From the NCBI GenBank assembly GCA_003533405.1, contig DQDL01000049.1, positions 1-7,638 of the forward strand: a stretch of 7,638 bases of DNA, read 5' to 3'. This stretch comes from Clostridiales bacterium (lineage in GTDB: Bacteria; Bacillota; Clostridia; Oscillospirales; Oscillospiraceae). Positions 1 to 5,757 of this stretch are shown here, piece after piece (position 1 is the stretch's first letter; each line of letters starts with the position of its first letter). Below the pieces are notes generated by a model. The model searched no databases, was not told where the DNA came from, and worked only from the letters and a program-made list of their open reading frames with translations. A program made the translations under genes and the position numbers.

Positions 1-5
1 GCGTG

Positions 6-54
6 TTTTTTTAGCGTGCAAAAAAGTCATGGACTTTCCTGCACGCTAAAAAAA
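6..54. repeat. Long perfect inverted repeat (hairpin)
   Basis: Two 15-bp arms (6-20 and 40-54) are perfect reverse complements: seven T plus AGCGTGCA, then TGCACGCT plus seven A. Inside lies a second 6-bp stem, AAAGTC (23-28) with GACTTT (32-37), around a 3-nt loop. The outer arms run T-to-A, the opposite of a classic intrinsic terminator. The right-hand A-run doubles as the U-tract of the minus-strand terminator at 48-78. It may be a compound terminator serving a gene left of the window, or a small palindromic repeat. Its function is not shown by the sequence. Confidence 0.6.
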
Positions 55-78
55 TCGCTTCCCCCGTGTGGAGGAAGC
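48..78 (-). terminator. Intrinsic terminator of the PF06541-type gene
   Basis: On the minus strand GCTTCC TCC pairs with GGG GGAAGC (positions 78-70 with 65-57). This gives a 9-bp stem with one G-U pair around an ACAC loop, followed by GA and seven T (54-48). It starts nine bases after the stop codon at 87-89, the usual place for a Rho-independent terminator. Confidence 0.85.
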
Positions 79-86
79 AATAATTT

Positions 87-821
87 TTACTTACGCCGTG
101 CACGGATCTGCTCGATGGCACTGTGTGCGTTTTTGAGGTGCTCGGAAAGCGGGATATCCGACTTGAACGGCAGCAGGAAGTTCGTTTTCTTGGCAAAGCG
201 CTCGTGATTTTTGCGGATGTGCGCCTTGAGGTTTTCGTACTTGATGATGATGTCGTTTTCCTTTGCGAAGGTACGCAGCCGTGTCACGATGCCCGCAGAG
301 TAGACGACATCGATCGTGAACACGCCGAAGAAAAAGCCCACGACGAACAGGAACTCAAGATTGTTGCCCAGCCACACCAGAAGCTTCGTCACCAGAGGGT
401 GCAGCAGGAAATAATACGCTGCGCCGATCGCCGCCCAGATGGCCGAAAACAGCGGGCAGATGATGCCGTTTAAGTTGCCCCAGTTGTTGCTGTAGTCCCA
501 CAGACGCAGGTTATACACCTTTAAGCTCACGATACCGGCAATGTACTCCACCGCCGTCATTGCGGCGGCCATCATGACGAGCACCGCTATCGTGCCGCCG
601 GTCGTGGCGACAAGTCCGCTTTTTTCGCCGAAGTCGGCAAGCAGGTACAAAAAGCACAGGCCGAAGCCGTAAAGCGGAACATACGGCCCCACGCAGAAGC
701 CCGGGTTTATCCACTTGTGCTCGGGATTGGAGTCAGACAGGAATTTGCGGAAGAGAACCTCCATCACCCAGCCGGCAAGCGAGCCGAGGAAAAACAGATA
801 AGCAAGATACAAAAATATCAT
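87..821 (-). CDS. PF06541-type multi-pass membrane protein (putative ABC-transporter type IV family)
   Basis: A 244-residue protein with about five hydrophobic segments (roughly 2-24, 43-62, 70-98, 117-142, 148-172), then a charged, probably cytosolic tail of about 70 residues. Motifs match what I recall of the PF06541 family: GxxxGWxxE near the N terminus (G13-E21), NPGFxxGPYxPLYGFG (39-54), E92, and RLWDYS (106-111) before a GxICP segment. Members are annotated as putative ABC-transporter membrane components, but no ATPase gene is present here and the biochemical role is unproven. The ATG at 821 is preceded by GGTGA, a modest ribosome binding site. The gene stands alone, divergent from the TetR gene, with its own promoter and terminator. 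Confidence 0.85.
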   Translation of the reverse strand: MIFLYLAYLFFLGSLAGWVMEVLFRKFLSDSNPEHKWINPGFCVGPYVPLYGFGLCFLYLLADFGEKSGLVATTGGTIAVLVMMAAAMTAVEYIAGIVSLKVYNLRLWDYSNNWGNLNGIICPLFSAIWAAIGAAYYFLLHPLVTKLLVWLGNNLEFLFVVGFFFGVFTIDVVYSAGIVTRLRTFAKENDIIIKYENLKAHIRKNHERFAKKTNFLLPFKSDIPLSEHLKNAHSAIEQIRARRK

Positions 822-853
822 TCATTCACCGCCACAGAAAGTTTATTACGCTA

Positions 854-882
854 TTTATATCAAATAATACGGCGCAGGTAAA
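854..882 (-). promoter_or_regulatory. Sigma-A-like promoter for the PF06541-type gene
   Basis: On the minus strand TTTACC (882-877) is followed by a 17-nt spacer and TATAAA (859-854). The -10 matches 5 of 6 consensus bases. Transcription would start near 847, leaving a short leader before the ATG at 821. Confidence 0.7.
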
Positions 883-920
883 CCCCTAGTTTGACGCATT
901 TTGTCGAATTTTTTGTCATT

Positions 921-936
921 TTGCCTCACTTGGCAA
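921..936. promoter_or_regulatory. Short inverted repeat in the divergent intergenic region
   Basis: TTGCC (921-925) and GGCAA (932-936) are 5-bp arms separated by 6 nt. The repeat lies between the two divergent promoters and could be a second regulator site. The arms are short enough to occur by chance. Confidence 0.25.
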
Positions 937-946
937 GGGAACTTAT

Positions 947-978
947 TTGTTGTAATTTTTTAAATTGTATGTTATTCT
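947..978 (+). promoter_or_regulatory. Candidate promoter of tetR-MATE
   Basis: Two overlapping readings are possible: TTGTTG (947-952), 17 nt, TGTTAT (970-975); or TTGTAA (950-955), 17 nt, TATTCT (973-978). Each -10 matches 4 of 6 consensus bases, so I cannot choose. Both place the -10 inside the 964-983 palindrome, as expected if that is a repressor operator. The region is AT-rich and directly upstream of the ribosome binding site. Confidence 0.45.
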
Positions 979-983
979 ACAAT
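964..983. promoter_or_regulatory. Putative TetR-family operator
   Basis: ATTGTA (964-969) and TACAAT (978-983) are perfect 6-bp arms around an 8-nt spacer, a 20-bp palindrome. It covers the candidate -10 region and ends just before the tetR ribosome binding site. TetR-family repressors usually bind dyads of about this size in their own promoters. Autoregulation is inferred from position and symmetry only. Confidence 0.55.
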
Positions 984-996
984 CGGAGGGATAAAT

Positions 997-1560
997 ATGG
1001 CCACCTTTACGAAAAAAGCTATCCGCAGCGCTTTTCTGACCTTGCTCGACGAGCACCCCTTAAACAAGATCACCGTTAAGGACATCACCGATGCCTGCGG
1101 CATGACACGCAACACCTTTTACTATCATTACGACGACATTCCCGCCCTCATCGAGGAGATATTCATAAGCGAGATAGACCGCATCATAAGTACCTATCCC
1201 TCGCTGGACTCCATTGAGGAATGTCTGCGTGTCGCCATGGGCTTTGCCATGGAGCATAAGAAGGCTCTTTTGCATATATACAAGTCCTCGAACCGTGACA
1301 TTTACGAAAATTATCTCTGGGAGATCTGCCGCTACACCGTCACGACCTATATTGAGACCGCCTTCCCCGATGCGCCGTTGTCGGCCGAGGATAAGGATGC
1401 CATCATCCACTATCTCAAGTGCGGCTGCTTCGGCATGGTCATCGACTGGATGAACTGCGGCATGAACGATGCCACCCGTCAAAGGCTCCTGCGCATCTGC
1501 GAGCTCAAACGGGGCATGGCAGGCGAATTAGTTAGCCGAAGCGTTAAAAAGTCCACCTGA
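997..1560 (+). CDS. TetR/AcrR-family transcriptional regulator
   Basis: A 187-residue protein. The N-terminal DNA-binding helix-turn-helix spans about residues 6-54, with the signature ITVKDITDACGMTRNTFYYH (25-44) followed by YDDIPALIEEIF. The remaining ~130 residues are the ligand-binding and dimerisation part; their pattern (HKKALLHIY, then a YLKCGCFGMVIDW segment) resembles the TetR_C_8-type region as I remember it. The ATG at 997 has GGAGGG six bases upstream. The gene lies 37 nt before a MATE efflux gene on the same strand, so it probably represses that pump and itself in response to an exported compound. The ligand cannot be inferred. The last codons and the UGA stop lie inside a terminator-like hairpin. 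Confidence 0.92.
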   Translation: MATFTKKAIRSAFLTLLDEHPLNKITVKDITDACGMTRNTFYYHYDDIPALIEEIFISEIDRIISTYPSLDSIEECLRVAMGFAMEHKKALLHIYKSSNRDIYENYLWEICRYTVTTYIETAFPDAPLSAEDKDAIIHYLKCGCFGMVIDWMNCGMNDATRQRLLRICELKRGMAGELVSRSVKKST

Positions 1561-1575
1561 CGGTGGACTTTTTAA
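1544..1575 (+). terminator. Terminator-like hairpin overlapping the tetR stop codon
   Basis: TTAAAAAGTCCACC (1544-1557) pairs perfectly over 14 bp with GGTGGACTTTTTAA (1562-1575) around the loop TGAC. The GC-rich half of the 3' arm is followed by five T (1569-1573), as in an intrinsic terminator. The tetR stop codon UGA (1558-1560) is in the loop. It sits between tetR and the pump with no visible new promoter after it, so it probably lowers readthrough into the pump gene. Confidence 0.65.
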
Positions 1576-1580
1576 GTCCA
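1564..1580 (+). promoter_or_regulatory. Alternative (anti-terminator-like) hairpin
   Basis: TGGACTT (1564-1570) can pair with AAGTCCA (1574-1580) around a TTT loop. The left arm is part of the 3' arm of the 1544-1575 hairpin, so the two structures exclude each other. The SD AGGAG of the MATE gene begins at 1583, three bases later. The competing arrangement is seen directly; a regulatory role is inferred. Confidence 0.4.
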
Positions 1581-1597
1581 ACAGGAGTTGAATTAAA

Positions 1598-2968
1598 ATG
1601 AATGAGAAACAAGGCGGGATAAGCTCCGCCAGAATGGGGCAGATGCCGGAGGGCAAGCTGCTCCTTACGCTTGCAGTGCCGATAATGCTGTCGATGCTCG
1701 TGCAGGCGCTGTACAATATCGTTGACAGCATCTATGTCGCTCAGGTGTCCGAGGACTGCCTGACGGCGCTGTCGCTGGTGTTTCCGGCGCAGAATATCAT
1801 GATAGGCCTTGCCACCGGCACGGGCGTCGGCGTGTCAAGCCTCATATCCCGTGCGCTTGGTGCTAACGACCATGACAGAGCCGGCAGAGTTGCGGGCAAC
1901 GCACTGTTTTTGTGCCTGTGCTGCTGGGCGGCGATGTTTGCCTTCGGCGTGTTCGGTGCGCAGTGGTTCGTAAACACGCAGATAGACGATGCCACCGTGC
2001 GTGACTATGCAGGCTCGTACCTCGAGATAGTCTCCATCGGCTCGGTATTCATGTATTTTGAGATAACCTTTGAGCGCTTTTTGCAGTCGTCGAGCCTCAC
2101 GAAGCTTTCCATGTGGACGCAGATGGCGGGCGCAGTGACGAATATAGTGCTCGACCCGTTTTTCATCTACGGCTGGTGCGGCCTGCCCGCAATGGGCACG
2201 GCGGGCGCAGCGGTGGCGACGGTGCTCGGTCAGGCCGTCGGCGCCGGACTAGGTCTTTTCTTCCACCTCAAGCGCAACCGCGAGGTCCCGCTCGGGCTTA
2301 AGTTCTTCCGCCCCAAGGGACGCATCATCGGCGAGATTTATGAAATCGGCTTCCCGTCCATCATCATGATGTGCATAGGCTCGCTGACAAACTACATCAT
2401 GAACCTGCTGCTCGTGTCGTTTACCAAGACCGCCGTTGCTGTGTACGGTGCGTACTTTAAGCTGCAAAGCTTTTTCTTCATGCCCGTGTTCGGCATTAAC
2501 AACGGCCTTATCCCCATCATCGGCTACAACTACGGCGCAGGCAAGGTCGACCGCATCCACCGCACGATAAAATACGGCGTTATGTTTGCCGCAGCGTTCA
2601 TGCTGACGGGGCTTGCGCTGTTTGAGCTTGCGCCGGGGCTTCTGCTGTCGGCATTCAAGCCCTCGGCGGAGATGCTCGATATCGGCACGCATGCGCTGCG
2701 GCGCATTGCGCCGCACTTCCCCATTGCGGCGTTCTGCATCGTAGCCGGCTCTGCGTGTCAGGCGCTCAACAAGAGCATGTTCTCGCTCATAACAAGCTGC
2801 ATGCGTCAGATATTTGCCCTCATACCGGCGGCGTATCTTCTGAGCCTCACCGGCGATGTGAACAACATCTGGTGGTGCTTCCTCATAGCCGAGGTCGTGT
2901 CGTTTGTCTTCAGCTCCTTCTTCCTGCGCAAGGCCATGAAAGACACAGATAGACGATTACATGCATAA
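1598..2968 (+). CDS. MATE-family multidrug efflux transporter
   Basis: A 456-residue protein, the normal length for the MATE family, with about twelve hydrophobic segments in two halves. It would export drugs or metabolites in exchange for Na+ or H+ at the cytoplasmic membrane. Family-typical sequence includes LAVPIMLSMLVQALYNIVDS (25-44), an ATGTGVGVSSLISRALGA stretch in the first half, a conserved PxxxxG connection before KLSMWTQMAGAVTNIVLDPF, and a GINNGLIPIIGYNYGAGK motif in the second half. The ATG at 1598 has AGGAG ten bases upstream, a slightly long spacing. It follows the TetR-type gene and probably depends on the same promoter plus readthrough of the hairpin at 1544-1575. A strong terminator follows. 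Substrate is unknown. Confidence 0.95.
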   Translation: MNEKQGGISSARMGQMPEGKLLLTLAVPIMLSMLVQALYNIVDSIYVAQVSEDCLTALSLVFPAQNIMIGLATGTGVGVSSLISRALGANDHDRAGRVAGNALFLCLCCWAAMFAFGVFGAQWFVNTQIDDATVRDYAGSYLEIVSIGSVFMYFEITFERFLQSSSLTKLSMWTQMAGAVTNIVLDPFFIYGWCGLPAMGTAGAAVATVLGQAVGAGLGLFFHLKRNREVPLGLKFFRPKGRIIGEIYEIGFPSIIMMCIGSLTNYIMNLLLVSFTKTAVAVYGAYFKLQSFFFMPVFGINNGLIPIIGYNYGAGKVDRIHRTIKYGVMFAAAFMLTGLALFELAPGLLLSAFKPSAEMLDIGTHALRRIAPHFPIAAFCIVAGSACQALNKSMFSLITSCMRQIFALIPAAYLLSLTGDVNNIWWCFLIAEVVSFVFSSFFLRKAMKDTDRRLHA

Positions 2969-2974
2969 ATGTCT

Positions 2975-3004
2975 AAAGCTCCCCTTTTTGGGGAGCTTTT
3001 TCTT
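2975..3004 (+). terminator. Intrinsic terminator of the tetR-MATE unit
   Basis: AAAGCTCCCC (2975-2984) pairs with GGGGAGCTTT (2990-2999) around a TTTTT loop, a 10-bp perfect stem ending in TTTTTCTT. It begins six bases after the MATE stop codon. Confidence 0.93.
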
Positions 3005-3048
3005 GTATTTTTATGATAAAATATTAGCAGTGTCCACAAGTTTGTATA

Positions 3049-3077
3049 TTGAAAACACTGATTTTTTGTGATATAGT
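3049..3077 (+). promoter_or_regulatory. Strong extended -10 promoter of the AOR-ferredoxin operon
   Basis: TTGAAA (3049-3054), a 17-nt spacer and TATAGT (3072-3077) each match 5 of 6 sigma-A consensus bases. A TG one base upstream of the -10 (3069-3070) adds an extended -10 element. Transcription should begin near 3084, giving a leader of about 107 nt before the AOR start. Confidence 0.8.
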
Positions 3078-3083
3078 GGGCTA

Positions 3084-3190
3084 AGTTTAGGAATTAACAA
3101 TTTAATTCTTTGGGGGGGCCCGCACAAAGCGGTTTCGGTCAGCCGTAAAAGCGGATATGCCCACAAGGCAAATTTGAAAGGATTGATGTA
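3084..3190 (+). promoter_or_regulatory. Structured 5' leader of the AOR gene, possible riboregulator
   Basis: The leader contains an AT-rich hairpin, AGGAATTAA (3089-3097) with TTAATTCTT (3102-3110), loop CAAT, one G-U pair. Next comes a run of seven G (3112-3118), CCGC/GCGG (3120-3123 with 3129-3132), and TGCC/GGCA (3158-3161 with 3167-3170). The segment ATTCTTT (3105-3111) can pair with AAAGGAT (3177-3183), which holds the AOR ribosome binding site; this uses the 3' arm of the first hairpin, so the two folds compete. That is a riboswitch-like layout. I could not match it to the molybdenum/tungsten cofactor or any other riboswitch consensus I remember. Confidence 0.4.
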
Positions 3191-4678
3191 ATGAGCAAGT
3201 ATTCCGGATACATGGATAAAGTTGCGAAATTCGACCTTACGACCGGTAAGCTCGAGGACTATCCGTGGAGCGACAAAGAAAAGGAACTGTATCTCGGCGG
3301 CAAGTCGATGGCCGCCAAAATTCTCTACGACCACCTGACCGGCAAGGAGGAGGCACTGTCCGAGGAGAATGTTATCGTCATCTCTACCGGACCTCTCACC
3401 GGCACGGGTGCACCCAGCTCCGGCCGCTTTAACATTTCCGCAATTTCCGCAAAGACCGGCACCGTCGCCTCCGCAAACTGCGGCGGCACCTTCGGCTACT
3501 ACCTCAAGAGAGCGGGCTACGACGCCCTTGTTCTCACCGGTAAATGCCCCGAGCATTCATGGCTCGAAATTTATAACGACAGCTTCACTCTCCGCAATGC
3601 CGACAGCGAGGAGGTCTGGGGCAAGCGCCCGGCAGACGCCGAGCAGCAGATGCGTGACCTTCTCGACAGAGACTACGGCTGCCGTGTAAAGTGCGGCATC
3701 GTCGGCATCGGCACCGCAGGCGAGGAGCTCGGCGAGAACGCCGGCGTTTTCAGCCGTGACCGTGCCGAGGGCAGCTCCGGCATCGGCGCAGTGTTCGGCT
3801 GGAAGAACCTCAAGGCCGTCGCCGTTTCCGGCAACAAGCATGTCGTTGTCAGCAACGAGAAAAAGACCACCGCATGGAACAAGAAGTGGGTAAGCTACCT
3901 GAGAGAGCACCCCATCACCGGCGAGCAGCTGCCGAAGCTCGGCGCAGCCAGCATCGTCGGCACTCCCGCACTCACCGACGGCGGCTGCACAGCACCCGCA
4001 GCGGAGACCGCAAAGGGCTGCCTTTCCTGCCCCATCAAGTGCGTGCACGCAGTTGAGATAAACGACGATGAGAGCAATGTCCCCGCAAAGGAGCCGCTTG
4101 CACTGCTGTGCGGCGACGAGCTCAGCGGCTTCCCCGCATTTCTGGACAATCTCGGCATGCGCATCGACGGCGGCAGCCCCAAGGCAAAGGCCGACCTGAG
4201 CATGCTCATGGAGGATCTGTTTGAAGCCATCGAGGCCACCGGACAGTGCCCGTTCACAGGCTACGCCATCTTCCCCGCCGTTTTGTTTACCGATCCCAAG
4301 AGCCCGATCACCGTTTCGTTCAACAAGAAGGTCGCAAAGCTAGGCCCCGTGCTGAGCATCCTCAACAAGCACCCCGAGCTTCTGTTCTTCCCGCTGTCGG
4401 TGTTCCATCACGACCGTGAGATGAAGTATGCCGTGGGCATGAAGATGAATCTCGGCAAGTACCTTCGCTGCGGCGAGCGCGGCTACGCCATCGAAAGATA
4501 CATAAGCACCCTGTTTGCAGGCAAGCCCGAGACCGACGGCGAGACCACCGAGGTCGAGGCCAAGGACGGCGCCGACAAGCTCAAGAAGGCGTATTTTGCC
4601 GTTCGCGGCTGGTCCAAGGACGGCGTTCCCTCCGAGGCTGCGCTCAAGAAGCTCGGCATCAGGAAGGGCAATCAGTAA
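3191..4678 (+). CDS. Aldehyde ferredoxin oxidoreductase family protein, internally shortened
   Basis: A 495-residue member of the tungsten/molybdenum-pterin AOR family, whose enzymes oxidise aldehydes (or related substrates) and pass electrons to ferredoxin. The N-terminal domain (about 8-215) is complete, with GGKSMAAKILYDHLTG, TGPLTGTGAPSSGRFNISA (R79), ANCGGTFGYY (N96) and SRDRAEGSSGIGAVFGWKNL (188-207). The cluster motif C277-x2-C280-x3-C284 is present, and C353 is a good candidate for the fourth ligand. The end also fits the family (GERGYAIERYISTLF, AVRGWSKDGVPSEAALKKLG). However, C284 and C353 are only 69 apart, against about 200 in Pyrococcus furiosus AOR (C295 and C494 from memory), and total length is about 100 short of ~600. 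The missing part normally carries active-site and pterin-contacting residues. The usual GRGG near 195 reads GSSG. Start ATG has AAAGGA eight bases upstream. Catalytic activity is uncertain. Confidence 0.85.
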   Translation: MSKYSGYMDKVAKFDLTTGKLEDYPWSDKEKELYLGGKSMAAKILYDHLTGKEEALSEENVIVISTGPLTGTGAPSSGRFNISAISAKTGTVASANCGGTFGYYLKRAGYDALVLTGKCPEHSWLEIYNDSFTLRNADSEEVWGKRPADAEQQMRDLLDRDYGCRVKCGIVGIGTAGEELGENAGVFSRDRAEGSSGIGAVFGWKNLKAVAVSGNKHVVVSNEKKTTAWNKKWVSYLREHPITGEQLPKLGAASIVGTPALTDGGCTAPAAETAKGCLSCPIKCVHAVEINDDESNVPAKEPLALLCGDELSGFPAFLDNLGMRIDGGSPKAKADLSMLMEDLFEAIEATGQCPFTGYAIFPAVLFTDPKSPITVSFNKKVAKLGPVLSILNKHPELLFFPLSVFHHDREMKYAVGMKMNLGKYLRCGERGYAIERYISTLFAGKPETDGETTEVEAKDGADKLKKAYFAVRGWSKDGVPSEAALKKLGIRKGNQ

Positions 4679-4708
4679 GCTGCAAAAAGCGGCAGAATGG
4701 AGTAAATT

Positions 4709-5116
4709 ATGGCTTATAAAATTACCGATAAATGCAACGGCTGCGACGATTGCGCCCAGCTGTGCCCCGTAAGGGCCATCTCCGGCGAAATGAAGGAGCA
4801 GCACGAGATCGACCCCAACCGCTGCATCGACTGCGGCGCTTGCAGCCATATCTGCGAGTACGAGAGCATCCTCGATAACGAGGGCAAGGCCTGCAAGTTC
4901 ATCCCCAAGGAGCAGTGGAAAAAGCCCGTTGTCGACACCACCGTGTGCGACGGCTGCGGCATCTGCGAGGAGGACTGCCCCGCATACTGCATCGACATTA
5001 TCCCCAACGAGAAAAACCCCATCCACAATGTTTCGTTCCTCGCCAGACCCGAGGACTGTCACGGCTGCGGTGTCTGCGAGAGACACTGCCCCATCGATGC
5101 CATATCGATGAAATAA
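4709..5116 (+). CDS. Ferredoxin-like protein with four [4Fe-4S] motifs
   Basis: A 135-residue soluble protein with four C-x2-C-x2-C-x3-C motifs: C9/12/15/19, C39/42/45/49, C80/83/86/90 and C117/120/123/127. Three of the four are followed by Pro; the second is followed by Glu. This looks like two bicluster ferredoxin domains (about 1-57 and 76-135) in tandem, so up to four clusters. Extra cysteines at 62 and 94 lie outside the motifs. The gene begins 30 nt after the AOR stop with GGAG six bases before the ATG, and a terminator follows. It is therefore very probably the electron partner or small subunit of the AOR-like protein. The downstream electron acceptor is not in the window. Confidence 0.92.
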   Translation: MAYKITDKCNGCDDCAQLCPVRAISGEMKEQHEIDPNRCIDCGACSHICEYESILDNEGKACKFIPKEQWKKPVVDTTVCDGCGICEEDCPAYCIDIIPNEKNPIHNVSFLARPEDCHGCGVCERHCPIDAISMK

Positions 5117-5130
5117 ACATCCTACATAGG

Positions 5131-5162
5131 AAAAATCCCGTTCATCTCGAACGGGATTTTTT
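5131..5162. terminator. Bidirectional intrinsic terminator
   Basis: ATCCCGTTC (5135-5143) pairs with GAACGGGAT (5149-5157) around ATCTC, flanked by A-run 5131-5134 and T-run 5158-5162. Read on the plus strand it ends the AOR-ferredoxin unit. Read on the minus strand it has a five-T tail and ends the convergent gene whose stop is at 5164-5166. Confidence 0.93.
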
Positions 5163-5163
5163 C

Positions 5164-5652
5164 TTATTCCTCGGGTATCGGCTCATCGGGGATGAATGCG
5201 ACAACGCAGTGTGATTCAACTCCGTACCACACCGTTGCCATATACTTGCCTTCGGGGAGATAGCCATTGCCGGTTTTGCCGCCAATGGGGACTGGCGCAC
5301 GAAGCCAAATACCCGCTCCTTCGTCCGTCGTTATGCTTGTGACATACCGCCACTGTCCTCCTGCACTTTCATATTTGCATTCATACTCACCGTGTACTAC
5401 GGTATAGCTTTGGTTTTGCAAATCGGGTATCATTTCCTTAGTTGTGTCAATTGAAATGATAACAGAGAGCACCAACGCAGCCGCCATGACGAGCGTAAAG
5501 CCCAAGCTGCGGTCGCCTGCGATGCCGTTGCGGTGCTTGCTGATAAAGTACCAAACAACGCCCACAAGTGCGGCGGCAACGAGCGCTGCGGGGACTATCC
5601 ATCTCACGATTATCCCCTCTCGCATTATCGCATCAAATGCGGCATAATCCAT
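5164..5652 (-). CDS. Small membrane-anchored protein of unknown function
   Basis: A 162-residue protein with two hydrophobic segments (about 14-37 and 50-68), a short charged loop (KHRNGIAGDR) between them, and a ~95-residue soluble C-terminal part containing YTVVHGEYECKYE and LPEGKYMATVWYG. I do not recognise a family. The tail looks rich in beta strands; if the N terminus is cytosolic, two segments would put the tail in the cytosol too. I chose the ATG at 5652 because GGAGGTGA (5668-5661), a near-perfect Shine-Dalgarno, lies eight bases upstream. The frame stays open to a TTG at 5724, but that region holds this gene's own promoter. It is transcribed alone and ends at the bidirectional terminator. 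Confidence 0.75.
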   Translation of the reverse strand: MDYAAFDAIMREGIIVRWIVPAALVAAALVGVVWYFISKHRNGIAGDRSLGFTLVMAAALVLSVIISIDTTKEMIPDLQNQSYTVVHGEYECKYESAGGQWRYVTSITTDEGAGIWLRAPVPIGGKTGNGYLPEGKYMATVWYGVESHCVVAFIPDEPIPEE

Positions 5653-5692
5653 CTCCGCCCTCACCTCCGTCCGGCTGCGTAATTTCACCGAA

Positions 5693-5721
5693 ATTCTAAC
5701 ATTTCCCCGCTCCGCCGTCAA
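5693..5721 (-). promoter_or_regulatory. Strong promoter of the small membrane protein gene
   Basis: On the minus strand TTGACG (5721-5716), a 17-nt spacer and TAGAAT (5698-5693) each match 5 of 6 consensus bases. TG one base before the -10 gives an extended -10. The -35 starts directly after the T-run of the preceding terminator. Confidence 0.8.
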
Positions 5722-5722
5722 C

Positions 5723-5757
5723 AAAAATGAGCAGACGGCGTTGTGCCTATCTGCTCA
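5723..5757 (-). terminator. Intrinsic terminator of the membrane protein cluster
   Basis: On the minus strand TGAGCAGA (5757-5750) pairs with TCTGCTCA (5735-5728). An inner GGC/GCC stem (5747-5745 with 5739-5737) closes an ACAAC loop, and TTTTT (5727-5723) follows. The first stem arm lies inside the last codons of the upstream gene, whose TAG stop is at 5749-5747. Confidence 0.85.

Noticed and set aside
2249..2716. Minus-strand open frame opposite the MATE gene
   Set aside because: No recognisable domain, and it is fully antisense to a well-supported MATE protein.
3084..3190. Molybdenum/tungsten cofactor riboswitch
   Set aside because: Expected for an AOR leader, but I could not fit the sequence to the consensus I remember. 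Kept only as an unclassified structured leader.
3557..4048. Minus-strand open frame opposite the AOR gene
   Set aside because: Antisense shadow with low-complexity Ala/Cys/Gly content; no ribosome binding site or motif.
4340..5086. Long minus-strand open frame opposite AOR and ferredoxin genes
   Set aside because: Its composition is a low-complexity Ala/Leu/Val/Gly antisense shadow of GC-rich coding sequence. The plus-strand frames have clear family motifs.
5653..5724. N-terminal extension of the small membrane protein from a TTG start
   Set aside because: The region holds this gene's own -35/-10, and a near-perfect ribosome binding site marks the ATG at 5652.
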